A DNA stretch of 64,000 nucleotides from Nomia melanderi (taxonomy: Eukaryota > Arthropoda > Insecta > Hymenoptera > Halictidae). The first letter of the stretch is position 1. Each line of letters begins with the position of its first letter. The notes beneath the pieces were generated by a model that was not told the DNA's origin, did not search any database, and saw nothing but the letters and a program-made list of their open reading frames with translations. The position numbers and the translations under genes were made by a program. This document shows positions 37,728 to 50,222 of the stretch, piece by piece. The stretch spans positions 11,602,606-11,666,605 of the forward strand of contig NC_135009.1 of the NCBI RefSeq assembly GCF_051020985.1, in the 5' to 3' direction.

Positions 37728-39144
37728 ATGTTTCTTTGCAACGTACGAAATGTTGACCAATATATGATACTAGTAGCGAACGTGTTAAGTCCATTTGCCT
37801 GTACACCGACACATCGACGATATTTATTGGTTCTGTCCACGTAATTTCAGATGAAAGTTGCGAAGTCAAATAATGTTGCAAAAACTTGAAATTTCGCGTC
37901 GAAGTGGAGGGAAATATATTGTAGACGGGAAAGCTGATAGGGATAAAGAAATATGTGTCATATCGATTGATCAATTGTTATTAATTGTTAGCATTCTTTA
38001 TGCGACTAAATCTTTGAATCACAGTATATTTATTTTTCCTGTAATCCGAATTGTACGTACACCTCGAACACAATTATCGATCGATACGTTGTAATTTGTA
38101 GATTCCAGTAGTTGCTGATAATATTTGTTTACCTGAATCTGCCCCAATATGTATCACTGTAGACATTGTCGAACTGGAACCTAACCAATACAACTTGCCC
38201 GTTAATAAGCGACACCGTGCACCTATCGCGGAAATATTACATTATAATCAGTCTGATCACGTACAGTCTCCTATTACCTCTTTCCTTTTTAAACACAGCA
38301 CTTTCACTAAAAGTTTCAATTTTTTTTTTCATTTTTATCGATCGGGCTTCCAATTAAACCACCGTTTCATTTACGCAAAAACCCCCGGAATCAACGGTAG
38401 AAACGGCAACTGGGTCGAAGTATACCATTTCAAACTCGCCGGTAATTATAACGAAGAAGCAGGTGCATCTGGCGATGGTTATTAAACAAATTGATCGACA
38501 CACGAACCGAAACGCAAATAAATTCGAATCCTAAAACGCGTCGCTTTAATTACTACAAGAAGATATAGAATAATGGACACAGCCTTCCAGTGGATTTAGT
38601 GCTAATTACGGAATTGAACGTAACGGCCGATTATAGGTGAATCCAATCTGAATTGATTAAACATTGAGTAACCCGATAGCGAATAATGTTGCAGCCTGCG
38701 CCGGAAGTGAATTAATTATAATGTATTTTATTCGGGACAATAATTGCGCGAGTTTTACATGATGGAGCGGCTCGTTTGAATAAATGATTCGAAAGTGATT
38801 CACGGGAACGATGCTCGTGACGGCTCGAGATCAAATGGGACCGCGCAATTAATCGCTAATCGAAGCCGGCGCTGTTCTTTTCCTTCATTTTATTCCTCTC
38901 CGCGCGGCTGTTTCTTTTTTTTTGCCGAATCGGCCACTGAAAATACAAAGTTGAACGAGCACCGTTCGCCGGGCAATTTTCCACACGTGTCAGCCAATTA
39001 AGCGGGCCGCCGTTGTTTTCGATTACCGGCGGCGCGAACGATTATTGCGCCGAGTTAATTGCGGCTTTCAATAGGAAACGTTCTTGAATTCCGCCGATTC
39101 TTGAGTCCACTTATGATCCTTAGAGCTGTTACGCGTGCACGCTG
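37728..39144. other. Unique DNA, possibly regulatory at 38580-39060
   Basis: AT-rich to about 38580. 38580-39060 is complex and non-repetitive with many ATTA/TAAT cores and moderate GC. No gene. Confidence 0.35.
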
Positions 39145-39981
39145 CGAGAAAAGAGAATCGAAATCAGGACTCGTGAAACGTGTGCAGCAGCGGTCGTGTC
39201 GCTACAGTTCGCGAAATTAAACGATGATTATTTGAGAACGCTTCTATATTATGAATAATGCTATCTAATATGGCGACATCTAACTAGATGAACGTACGAT
39301 AATGATGCAATCTCAACATCGTTATAATCACTTAAAAATCGTTACCTTCCCATCGAAGAATGCTTCAAAGTGTTAACCCTTTGAACTCTGTAGGCTCCAA
39401 TATTGCACCAGTAACTACCCTAAAATTATTAGATTTTCTACACATCCAAATTTTCTATTAAGAAGGGAAATAAAAGATCGGAAAGATGTTATAGCATTTC
39501 TCATTTTCGCTAGGAATACTATAAAAATTAGTTGCAGTTGCTGATGGATTACAAAACAATCTGGAGTGCTATTGGTTAACGAAGCAAGTACGATTTATAG
39601 GACGCGTACACGCATGAACTATAGAAATTGCAATTTTTCGATTCAAAACGTCGCGATAACGAAGGAATAATTGTAACATTTCGCGAAATTAAACGATGAT
39701 TATTTGAAAACGCTTCCATATTATAAATAATGCTATCTAATACGATGACATCCAGCTAGATGAATGTACGATCAACATCATTATAATCGCTTAAAAATCG
39801 TTATGTTGCCATCGAAGAATGCCTCAAGAGTTAAAGAAACAAGTGCGATTTATAGGACGCGTATGCGCATGAATCACAGAAATTGCAATCTTCCGGTCCA
39901 AAACGTCGCGATAACGAAGGAATGATTGCAAGAAAGGAGGATCGAAATCAGGACTCGTGAAACGTGTGCAGCAGCGGTCGT
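39145..39981. repeat. Local tandem duplication carrying one element-filled and one empty site
   Basis: Order S-A-(element)-B-A-B-S. S is ATCGAAATCAGGACTCGTGA and following bases (39157 and 39940). A starts with TTCGCGAAATTAAACGATGA (39208, 39679). B starts AAGCAAGTACGATTTATAGG, or AAACAAGTGCGATTTATAGG in the second copy. Only the first A/B junction holds a family-A MITE. Confidence 0.9.
39373..39579 (-). mobile_element. Family-A TTAA MITE, inverted, with a matching empty site nearby
   Basis: Minus-strand copy of family A (199 bp between the TTAA pair at 39373-39376 and 39576-39579). About 28 bp are missing relative to 8106-8340 near the GGTGCAATATTG block. The right-hand terminus reads GCTATTGG instead of GCTAAGGG. 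The second repeat copy has a single TTAA at the same place (about 39833). Confidence 0.92.
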
Positions 39982-40606
39982 GTTTGTCCGGTGGACGGCG
40001 GTGGATGCTCGATTTCCCTGGGAACGGCGGTGCGGCGGGTCAAAGGCGAAAAGGGAAGACGCGACGTCGCGGCCGCATGCCTTTAAACCAGTTTCCCCCG
40101 CACGCTTTCTTATTTTTGCAGGCTGTTTACGTTGTTTCCACGGTAAACGTTCGTTAACGTTGTTTCTTAGGCTTCCCTTTTGCCCGTTGCCCTCCTTGTC
40201 CACGTTTCCCCTTTCCCCCGCGCTCTGCCCCTCGTGTCGCCGGCAGTTTCGCAGGCTCGACAGCGAGTCCCGGCTTTCGTCAGATTTAATTTCGTCTTGA
40301 CTTTCAACGAAAAACGCCGGCCTCGCGAAAGAAACCGCTGCTTTGCTCTCGCGGCGCACGGATGGCTTTTGTAGCTTCGCGGAGAGCGGAAATCAACGTT
40401 GGACACCGAAAAGAAATCTCTTTGCGCGGGTGGACTCTATTCTTGAACGTTGAATTTTCAGATTCGAGGGGGTTAATTAATTTTGGGGGATTCTTTGGGT
40501 ATTCGTTTGTCACTGGCGCTGGGAATGTTAGTTTCTATTGCGATGATGGTGAAAATGGGGACGTGGCAGTTGGAAAACGGATCTTAATATAATAGGGAAG
40601 GAGCTA
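39982..40606. other. GC-rich unique DNA
   Basis: Overlapping frames up to 161 codons open on both strands. No recognisable domain; not called. Confidence 0.4.
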
Positions 40607-40881
40607 TTAATCCTTTGTCCTACAGCAACTAATTAAACTCGTGGCGAAGATTTTCAAAATGATTCAAGAAATATATATTACTTAGTTCATTCGGATTCAA
40701 AATAAATATTATTCCTCTGTAATTAACTATTGTACTTAACAGAACATATAGGCATTACACACGCTTAGGATTTTTCTATTCTTCCAATAAATTATTAATG
40801 ACAAAGTAATCGTGTCGATCATAATTTGTTATTTCATCTTATTTCTCGAGTTGAGAAACAAATCATAGGCCAAGGGGTTGA
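40607..40881 (+). mobile_element. Family-C TTAA MITE, 275 bp
   Basis: TTAATCCTTTGTCCTACAGC at the left and GGCCAAGGGGTTGA at the right. Homologous to 30380-30609. An internal TTAA at 40723-40726 marks the position that forms the unit junctions in the 57109-57530 array. Confidence 0.75.
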
Positions 40882-41994
40882 TCAGACTAATCAGATAAGA
40901 TTTGTACTCGTAGAACAGGTTGACTACAAAAAACAAAACTCTCAGATATTAATATCTACTTCTCATCTTTCAAACTGCAAATATTCTCATTAAGTGCCAC
41001 AAACAACGTTGCACGTCGCCGCATTAGATAGCATTATTTACAATATAGAAACGTTTTCAAATAATCATCGTTTAGTTAAAATATTCTTTTCTTAAGAAGG
41101 ATTATAAATATTTACGTATGTCTCGTATGAGATAGTGTATCTTATATGTATCCAACTTCTGCGAAAGTTATTCCTGTTCCAAGTTCCTTCGAAGCTACCC
41201 GAAAACCTGTTGCAACGTCCAAGAAGCTAAAAGCTTCGTTCGATTGTGACAAGTTTATAGTACACCACGTCCAATAGGAACTAATATATTCTTCGATCTC
41301 ATCATTACCGAATTTTATCCATAATTCTCTTTCCCGCTTCTCCGGGCCTCGACGATTCTACACGGGATCTCGTCGAAATATCAGACATTCTTTCGAAAAA
41401 CTGTGGCCCGAGTGTCCATCTACGCTCGTTCTCATTCAGCTCGGGCTTCGAAACGGAATCACGCGGCAGGCAAATAAAGCAGCACGACGGGAATCGATAT
41501 CGGCGTGGGATACGCTCGGGATCGGGGCGCGGGCAATGAAAATTGGCGAAATAACGCGACGGGAATGAAAGGAAAAAATAGGAGGAGCCGTGAAAGGGTG
41601 CGTCGATCGGCCGAGCCGGCGGGTTGGGGCCGGGGGAGGGTATTGTAGATTGGACGGTGACAAGATGCGGTAAAATTGCAACTGTCGGATCTCACGTTCC
41701 ACGCCCACACGCGTGCCCGCGTGCACGGACACGCGATCACGGGCAGATTTTGCGGGCTTACGGATCGGGCTCTCTCCGCGATCGATCGATGAATTTCGTC
41801 GACGGGAGGGGGTGGTACCTTTGATACACGACCGCGAGGATTGATCGGACAGCCGCGTTTAATATTATGTCGTTTCGCTGGAACTTTATTGGCGTCTCGA
41901 TCGCCGCCGCGCGGACGACTGGTTACTATGTCATGAATTTATCGTTGAACTGAGTTCCCTTTCCTCGAGTAATTTCTCATTATTCTCGCTCTCG
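40882..41994. other. Unique DNA
   Basis: Contains an inverted copy of repeat family D at 41001-41078 and a GC-rich island at 41440-41900. No gene. Confidence 0.35.
41001..41078 (-). repeat. Inverted copy of dispersed repeat family D
   Basis: The reverse complement of AACGTTTTCAAATAATCATC plus the adjoining TAGATAGCATTATTTA block matches the A segment at 39211-39290 and 39681-39760. Confidence 0.75.
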
Positions 41995-42740
41995 TGGCAG
42001 TTTTGGCAAGAGTTTTATTTCCTTTGGTCCAGTTTTTATTAGTTTTCTCTTTTCTAGTGAGTTTTGGTGTATTGTTTGTTGCTTCTTTTTGACTGGCTTT
42101 TGATTAGTTGTTTCGTGTTTTTGGTAGTTTCTAGTGAGTTGTTCCTTCTTTTTCGTTGGTTTTTGAATAGTATCTTTGCGACTAGTGTTTCACTTGTTCC
42201 TTCTTTGCGATTGGTCTTTGAGTAGCTGTTCCATCTTTGAGGTTAGTCTTTGACAAGTTGTTCCTTCTATTCGATTAGTTTTTAATAAGTTGTTCCATCT
42301 TTGCGACTAGTCTTTGACAAGTTGTTCCTTCTATTCGATTAATTTTTAATAAGTTGTTCTATCTTTGTGACTAGTGTTTGACTAGTTATTCCTTTTTTGC
42401 GACTGGCCTTTAAGTAGCTGTTCCATCTTTGAGGTTAGGCTTTAACAAGTTGTTCCTTCTATTCGACTAATTTTTAACAAATTGTTGCATCTTTGTGACT
42501 AGTGTTTGACTAGTTGTTCCATCTTTGTGACTAGTGTTTGACTAGTTATTCCTTTTTTGCGACTGGTCTTTAAGTAGCTATTCCATCTTTGAGGTTAGGC
42601 TTTAACAAGTTGTTCCTTCTATTCGACTAATTTTTAACAAATTGTTGCATCTTTGTGACTAGTGTTTGACTAGTTGTTCCACCTTCACGACTAGTCCTTG
42701 ACAAGTTGTTCCACCTTTACAACTAATGCAACCACTCTGA
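41995..42740. repeat. 32-37-bp minisatellite, about 20 copies
   Basis: Repeating GTTGTTCC(A/T)TCTTTG, then CGACTAGTCTTTGACAA variants. A longer block (TTTAACAAGTTGTTCC to TTGACTAGTTGTTCC) is duplicated about 42420-42540 and 42600-42680. Confidence 0.9.
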
Positions 42741-43554
42741 TCCACCAGAAATCCTATCACCCAAACATATTCAAACAAACAAGCGTAGAATCCATTTCAA
42801 CCTACCACCTCCGTTTTCAACCGCACCAATCCCAAACTCTGAATTCCCCTCAACCAATTCTCAAATCCAATTGCCTCCTCAAAGCGTCTCCAAAAAACAA
42901 CCTTCTCAGTAATCCATCTCCCGTATCTTCGAAAACTCCGATCCCCCACCGGTCGAGTAGATTATCCCGCGATGCTCTCAACAATTGCGATCAGAACGGC
43001 GGGCGTCGTTCGCGCGGACAATTCAAGGAACCGAATGCAGAAGAGGTTCGGGTGTGGGCGCGGATTATTGATCAGATTATTTGGAAGACGCAGCCAGCTG
43101 TTCGGTTCGCAGACTGAGCCGGATACACAAATTATTCACGTATTGGCCCGATAGCGCGGCACACGCGCGCCACGCCGATAACTTCGATAACAGGTTTCAT
43201 CGGGGGCCGAGCGGACGAGGAGCGGGGCGGATCGGGGGCGGACCGAAATTCTCGGATCAGCGAGCGAAATTCATACCGTTTCGGGAAAATCCGATGAAAT
43301 TACGAGGCTGTCCGCTTACGTGTTCCGTTGTTGTGCCCTCGCGAGCGTTGCTCCATTCCCGTCGCCGTTCCGGCGCGATTATTCCGTTTCGGGCTCCCAG
43401 CGAGATCCTCCTGCTGATCGGCGGCTATTGGGAATTGGTAATTTCAAAGCTGCGATGACTCGCGCGACACTCGCGGCGTATGATTTCTTTATGGAGGCTG
43501 CTGGTTCTGTGTGTCTGTTGTAGTTTGTCACTCGTTGAGCGTGTAATTATTCGT
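42741..43554. other. Unique DNA
   Basis: AT-rich to 42940, then GC-rich to 43520. The 139- and 125-codon + frames are unlike protein. Confidence 0.35.
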
Positions 43555-43760
43555 TGACCCTTTGCACTCTGAATTTCCTTTGCTTGTACCTTGATGATTC
43601 TGTTATTGGGATATTCGATTTGAAATGCATTTTAAGGAATAGATAGTTTGTAGAGCAAACAATTCTTCTTACCAATAATATTGAAAATAAATGATAATAT
43701 TGTAATATCTAGAATATTTAGCGTAACGAAATAACTTGTTACAAAATAAAGGTAAACGCG
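43555..43760. repeat. Dispersed repeat copy, with a TTGACCCTTTGCACTC start
   Basis: Partner of 1960-2165 (TTTGAAATGCATTTTAAGGA, AGATAGTTTGT, AATAATATTGAA). The left start at about 43553 resembles a TTAACCC element terminus, so the pair may be another decayed subfamily. Confidence 0.55.
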
Positions 43761-45091
43761 TTAGACGATGAATTGTTTTTAGTGGAAATAGAAACGAGAG
43801 GAAAGACAAATATTGAAAAACTGGTTGATCGGATAATGTAAGACTTGATATATAGTTAAATGAATGAAAGTTTCATTGTATCGTTCATTTGCTGGAGAAT
43901 ATTAGTTCCGTAGGGATGTAGGAATCTTTAATAATTTGATGAAGCATTAGGTTATTGATTATTGCTCGCCAAGAGATCAAGTTTGATAATAAATCTTTGA
44001 AAAAGGAAAATTTCGAGGTATTCAGTTTGAAAAAGATATCAGTCTAATATATGTTCTTCAGATCGTGAACTTTACTTGGTACGAGTGACAAGAAATCTTT
44101 TTCAACAATCACGTTCTACATAATTATCTATACATAGTCGAAATCAGTAAATCGATAGATGTCACTCACTAAATTCGAAATTGATACAAAATCTATACGA
44201 TCGAATGAAATTTTTAGTTGCTCCTTGTACAAGATAGTTGATACAAAAGTCGTATAAATCGAGAATGACGCGTTAGTCGATAATCGATCGAGTTATCGTC
44301 GCCGCGCGAGGGTATAAATTAGCGCGAGACGTCGAGTTTCATTCGTGTACGCGGAGGATCAATGTAATCGCGGCTAGAACGCTTGGGCCGGGGTTCGCTC
44401 TTTGACGGGACGGGTTTCATGAATGCATAAAATGATGGACGACGCCGGAGAGCGGTCGGGGAATGGACGCGAAGGTACAAATCGGAGTGGTTTCCATTGT
44501 AAATGTTGCCCTTGCGGCGCCGTATGAAGAGATATAAATTCATATGATCGGGAACGCTTGACTGATTGCACGAGACGCATATCGACGAGATACGCAAGAA
44601 CTTTTTACCGGATTTACATTGTACTCCTGCGAGAAGAGACGCTTCGCGGTTGCTAACCGGATGCAGCTTCGTTCGAGATGACTTCCGTAAGAGTGGTTCA
44701 TTTGGGAGTCAAGTGAAATGTTGATGAATTATACGAGGAGGATGAAGGACTGGCGAAAGATACGGAAATTTGCGATGGAAAGTGACGTCTAATGAGTCAA
44801 CGAGTATGTGTTTGTCGTTGGTCAAGGGAGTGAGATATGTTTCGCAAGTAGTATGGGTCAATGACTGGCTCATCAGTGTAAAAAAAAAACTCTGTAAGTG
44901 ATTAGTAAGAGATTGGAATTTTATTTGAATTTTGTCAGGCAAGTAGCAAAAGTTATTAGATTGGATAGCAAGTAGTGTAAGTCGACCAGTGACCAGACAA
45001 GGAAAATAATATAGATACATAGGAAAATGAATAGTAAAAGAACAAAGTTTATTAAGAGAAATTGTAGAAAATATTAATTCAATAGTACACA
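43761..45091. other. Unique DNA
   Basis: AT-rich, except for a GC-richer patch at 44270-44700. No gene. Confidence 0.35.
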
Positions 45092-45332
45092 TTTAGCCCT
45101 TAGCACTCCAGATGGTTTTGTAATCTATCAGCAACTGCAACTAATTGTTATAATATCTCTAGCGAAAATGAAAAATGCTGTAACATTTCTTAGATCTTTT
45201 ATTTTTCTTCTTAGTGCAAAATTTAGATGTGTGAAAAATCTAATAATTGTAGGGTAGTTTCTTTAAGATTCATTAAAATATCTGATATTATTCCTGGTGC
45301 AGTATTCGAACCTACAGAGTTCAAAGGGTTAA
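45092..45332 (+). mobile_element. Family-A TTAA MITE, full length, 241 bp
   Basis: Starts TTAGCCCTTAGCACTCCAGA (left TTAA changed to TTAG) and ends TACAGAGTTCAAAGGGTTAA. The best-preserved family-A copy along with 8106-8340. Confidence 0.9.
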
Positions 45333-46094
45333 GGTTTGTTCGGATAAGTAGTATAAGTCGACGATTTGACAAGTGGTATAATTCTGTTACTGATCGAACG
45401 ATTAATGCAGAATCAGTAGTGTACGAAACGAATAATAGAAGATTGAAATGTTTTCAGTAGTGTATATCAACGATTCGTGAAGTAGTGTATCTCGATGACT
45501 GGTCAGGCAAGTAGTATTAGCTGAGTGTATAGGAAAAGGAATAGAACTATTATTCGCGTACAGAAGCTATGAATCAGCAATTCTGAACGAGATAAATAGA
45601 ATATGTCTCTGTTACCGTTCCAAACGCGTGGAACGCAGTCAGGAATATATCATTACGGAATCAACATCCATTTTAATGTTCTAAGTACGTTTACGCGTAT
45701 TCCGCAGGCCAGTAACCCAAAGTCACCGGCATACAAAGTTACAGAATTTACGGTCCCATCGACAATCAGTTTCGCTGCGTTTGGTTTCTCTGATTAATGC
45801 GTCCGTGATTTATCGTACACTACGGAAATACGTGCGCGGCTCCACGCACACACGCCAAGATTGATCATTATTATAATCTGAAGGGTACCCGCGCACAGCG
45901 GCCACGCGAAACATCTGCCGCTGCGAACTCCTCCCATCTATCTATGTCTGGCTGGCTCGAGGAACCCACAGGAAAACATTCCTTTCCGAAGGATGCAACA
46001 TCATCTCCTGACCTGAGCTCTATTCATACGCTTGTAAACGAGTTTGTTATACATCTTCGTTTCTTTCGCGACATTCCGAGCTCCATGTAATTAT
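45333..46094. other. Unique DNA
   Basis: AT-rich, with a moderately GC-rich stretch 45790-46020. Nothing recognised. Confidence 0.35.
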
Positions 46095-46660
46095 TTGTTT
46101 CATTTCATTATGTCACATTTCGTAATCATTTTATTCCATCATTTACAGTATTCTATTTTCTTACGTTACGTTTCATAATCATTTTATTCCATAATTTACA
46201 TTTTATATTCTTACGTCACATTTCAAAAATCATTTTACTTCACCATTTACAATACTTCATTTTCTGATCTCTCATTTCGTAATCATTTTATTCCATCGTT
46301 TATAATATTTTATTATCTTACATAACATTTCGTAATCATTTTATTCCCTCATTTACATTTTATATTCTCACGTAACATTTCATAATCATTTTATTCCACC
46401 ATTTACAATATTTCATTTTCTGATCTCACATTTCATAATCATTTTATTCCATAATTTACAATATTTCATTTACTGATCTCACATTTCATAATCATTTTAT
46501 TCCATAATTTACAATATTTCATTTTCTTACGTCACATTTCATAATCATTTTATTCCAGTACAATATTTCCTTTTCTTATTTCACATTTCGTAATCGTTTC
46601 ATCACTTACAATACCCTTTCTTACGTCACATTCCACAATTACAAATTCCTCCGTTCCATT
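46095..46660. repeat. About 52-58-bp minisatellite, about 10 copies
   Basis: Unit: ACATTTC(A/G)TAATCATTTTATTCC, spacer, then ATTTACAATATTTCATTTTC. AATCATTTTATTCC recurs from 46124 to about 46545. Confidence 0.93.
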
Positions 46661-47974
46661 TCTTCTCCCTAATTCTACAACTTCACTACACTACGAAAAC
46701 AAACACTACAGAAACATCGTCAAACAGAGCACATAAAATAGTAAATAATCACCGAACAAAATATCCAACGCCCAATTCAACAAAATACACTTCCAAAAAA
46801 TGAGAACCACCATTATCCATCTTTCTCCGTTTCCCTTCTCCCCACATCTATTCACCAAATCCATCAAACCCCATTAACCTTATTAACACCACAATCACTC
46901 CTATCAGAACACTCCACTTCCGAACGTTCCCAATTTCCCGCGTCGTCAATGGGCCTACAGACAAAACGCGTTATCTTCCTCAAGAAAAAGAAACTCGGAA
47001 ACCCGGTCTGACGTCGAGAGTCGCCCATGCAATCACGGATCGGTTAATTGCGGCTCGCGGCGCAGCTTTTAATTAACGGCACGATACAGCGCGACGGCCG
47101 GCATCGGCACCGCGATCAATCCCGTTCGATCCGATCGCGGATCCCCGAACACAGGGAACAGATACAGGCCGCGTCCGTTTTTATTAATTCAATTCAATCG
47201 CTCAGATATTCATCGTCCCGCGATCCCTACGAAGAATGAAGGCATTCGAGTAAATAAAAGCGACCGAGGCTTTCATTAAATTTGCGATAAAAGTTGAGGC
47301 GAACGTGAAAAGGAATCTCCCTTGGTTTCTCTTTTCGCTCTCTTTCCCTTGCTCTCCGGTGATCTCTGTCCCTTTCCGGTGTCTATTATCGAAGGACAAA
47401 TCAATTGTCACTCGATACGCGGGGGAGAAATATTCTTCGTCTTGGAACGCGGCGAAGTAATAATCGAAATGAAGAACGGGGGATACGGATGCTCTTCTGT
47501 TCCACGGTGATTCACGGATACTAACCGTTTATTGGAGATTTTCTCTGTGGTGAATCGGCTCCTTGTCCCTCGTCCCGTTGGATCCTCGGATTATTGGCGG
47601 GGATAAAGACGCCGCTTTGTTACGGACACTTCACGGCGAATGTTTTCCTCCGAATGATTCGCTGCTTGGAATTATGATTTCTGCACGTGCGCGATGTTTC
47701 GACGTGTGCAGCTGTCTCGTTTTATATAGGAGCGCTACGGGGATTTTTATGGGGCTATTGAATTAACGGCTAGCCTTCTACGGTTTATGGAAATAAGATT
47801 TGCTGTGTTCTTATTGGTAGTTTCTTTTTGTGCTCTTTTGGTGTCCTTTTAATTTGTTCTTACTCCGTTTTGTTAGTTTCTTTGTAATCGTGTTTGTTGC
47901 ACTTGTGTTATTTTGTATTAAAAAGTTCGTTGTTTTTGGGTTGTTATTATCAGTTGGGAAGAGGTGGAAGTGAC
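46661..47974. other. Unique DNA with a GC-rich island at 46920-47700
   Basis: Frames at 47048-47766 are unlike protein. TTAATTGCGG and TTTTAATTAACGG homeodomain-type cores at 47040-47090. No gene. Confidence 0.35.
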
Positions 47975-48200
47975 AAACGCTGCTTGTCTGACTATGTTCA
48001 CGTCGACATCACTTCTCTGCAGCGTTCATTTGGGTGCCACTTGTCCGACTACATTCACGTCTGAATCACTTGCCTCGTCCACCTGTAAGATACTTGTCTG
48101 ACTACATTCACGTTCGAATTACTTGTCCGGTCACATCTGATCCTAAACCATTTTCCTGACAACATTCAGACTCAAATCACTTGTATAACCGTATTCATTC
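47975..48200. repeat. Degenerate minisatellite (ACTTGTCTGACTACATTCACGT type)
   Basis: Five to six imperfect units of about 33-37 bp: CTTGTCTGACTA then TTCACGT, several times. Resembles the array at 31895-32125. Confidence 0.65.
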
Positions 48201-48822
48201 ACACTTCTGAAACCATCTGCCCAAATCATTCGAATAATTGAATCGTTTAGTTAACACTACACACCGACACTTTTCACGATAAATCAACAAATTACACGAT
48301 GAATCTTTTTTAGTGGAAAAACCAATTAACCAGACAATACAGGAATTGACATAAAACTCTACGAACGAAGGAAAACGCAGAATTTTAACACTAGAACTAC
48401 CGAATGGATCAAAATGACTCATTCCTCATAACACCCTTCATAATTATTAAACAGTCGACAGATGCTTCTTTGAAAAAATACTAGAGAAATTGATTTAGCA
48501 ATGTATTTGGCCGAACGTCGAATTAACGGAATTCGGGCTGATTTCCTAAGGATGGTTGGACGACGTTAGATTCACAAGTTTTTATTCAATAGTTCAACTG
48601 GTAAATAATACAGTATTGTTTCCACGTCCATTCATATTTCCAAGACGACAATGCTCGCGACGAAAAATGTGGCCAGCTTAAATATGTCAACATATAAAAA
48701 TCGATAGGCCAATCAAACGGTCGCTTTTCGATTGGTTCATCGGTGGTTTCGGGTTTTAACATCGATTGTTCATCGCGAAAGCGCTCGGGCAGCGTGAGAA
48801 CAGCGCTACAATGTATCAGTCG
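48201..48822. other. Unique DNA
   Basis: AT-rich. A family-E-like left end (TTAACACTAGAACTACCGAA) at 48385 has no clear partner end. Confidence 0.4.
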
Positions 48823-49378
48823 TAACAAGCAATAAACAAATTAAATTGCAGACCAATTGAAGTTTCAATAGTTGCACTGCTGAGGTTCCTACAGAACAAT
48901 TTTAAAGACAATTTCACTGCAACAGTGTTAAATCCGGTCATCTGACCGGTTCTCGGCACGGTTAGTCTTAAATCATTCAATTCTCACGCGAATAATCATC
49001 AACTTTTTCAAAGCTCTTATTAGGCAACCTCGAGCAATTCTATCGGAATACTTCCCAGTGAATCAGCAAACCCACTATTCTTGCTCTCCCCATTTCTCCA
49101 GTAACAAGCAATAAACAAATTAAATTTCAAACCAATTGAAGTCTCAATAGTTGCACTGCTGAGGTTCCTACAGAACAATTTCAAAGACAATTTCACTGCT
49201 CCAATGTTAAATCCGTTCATCTGACCAGTTTTCGGCACGGTTAGTCTTAAATCATTCAATTCTCACGCGAATAATCATCAACTTTTTCAAAGCTCTTATT
49301 AGGCAACCTCGAGCAATTCTATCGGAATACTTCCCAGTGAATCAGCGAACCCACAATTCTTGCTCTCCCCATTTCCGC
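48823..49378. repeat. 279-bp tandem duplication
   Basis: TAACAAGCAATAAACAAATT at 48823 and 49102. The copies are nearly identical up to CTTGCTCTCCCCATTTC. Copy 1 holds a palindrome CCGGTCA-TC-TGACCGG at 48934-48949 that is broken in copy 2. Confidence 0.95.
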
Positions 49379-49908
49379 ATGCGCAGGTCGCTCCGGAGAT
49401 CATAACTCTTTCCCGAAGATCCGAATCAAGCAACGCGTAACGCGTCGCCGTCTGGTAGCTCGTCGCTCGCCCGTCGAAATGGAATTTCAATTTCCTGGCC
49501 GCGGAGAGCCGGCGCGGCAGCTCCTAACGAGGGATGCAAATTTCATCCATCGCCGCGGCCTGGGACCCAGACGCGCGCGCCGCGCATTCGAATCCCGGCC
49601 GCGTCAAAACGTATTTTAAGCCGCGAGACGCGGCCCGGTACGACGGGGCTAAATAATTCACCCGATGAATTATTTCCGGCCGCGCAACGCCTCTTGAGCG
49701 GGATCGATCCCATCGATCGTCTTCCTCGCCGTTTCTCTCGCCACCTAAGCGAACCAGGCAGCTCGATAATTTTAACCGGCTAACGAAGTTATTCATATCG
49801 CTCGAGATTCCCCGGGGAATTCTTCTGTTACGCGAGCGTCTTGGAATCTCGATTAGCCGGCCTAATTGAGGGTGGGAGGGGCTAATCGGGACGTGGAGGG
49901 GGATCATG
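49379..49908. other. GC-rich unique DNA
   Basis: CpG-dense 49370-49880. Overlapping frames, no domain. Confidence 0.4.
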
Positions 49909-50222
49909 GGAAATACGGTTTTGAAAGTCTGGGTTGATCTTCTGCTTGGCGAGGTCGGTGAGATTTGTGTTTAGCTGAATGGGGATTGATGGATTGGTTC
50001 GTGGGATTTTGAGCTGTTTGGGGTATTGTGGTATGATTGTAGTTGTTTGGGTTAATCGGAAATACGGTTTTGAAAGTGTGGGTTGATCTTTTGTTTGGCG
50101 AAATCGGTGAGATTTGTTTCAAGCTGGATGGGATCTTTTGTTTAGTTGAATGGGGATTGATGGATTGGTTAGTGGGATTTTGAGCTGTTTGGGGTATTAT
50201 GGTGTGATTGCAGTTGTTTGTA
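49909..50222. repeat. 149-bp tandem duplication
   Basis: AAATACGGTTTTGAAAG at 49911 and 50060. The second copy contains an extra 20 bases or so (ATCTTTTGTTTAGTT). Both end GATT(G)(T/C)AGTTGTTTG. Confidence 0.92.

Noticed and set aside
39874..40359. 161-codon minus-strand frame
   Set aside because: It overlaps a + frame of 124 codons in GC-rich DNA, and part of it crosses the tandem duplication.
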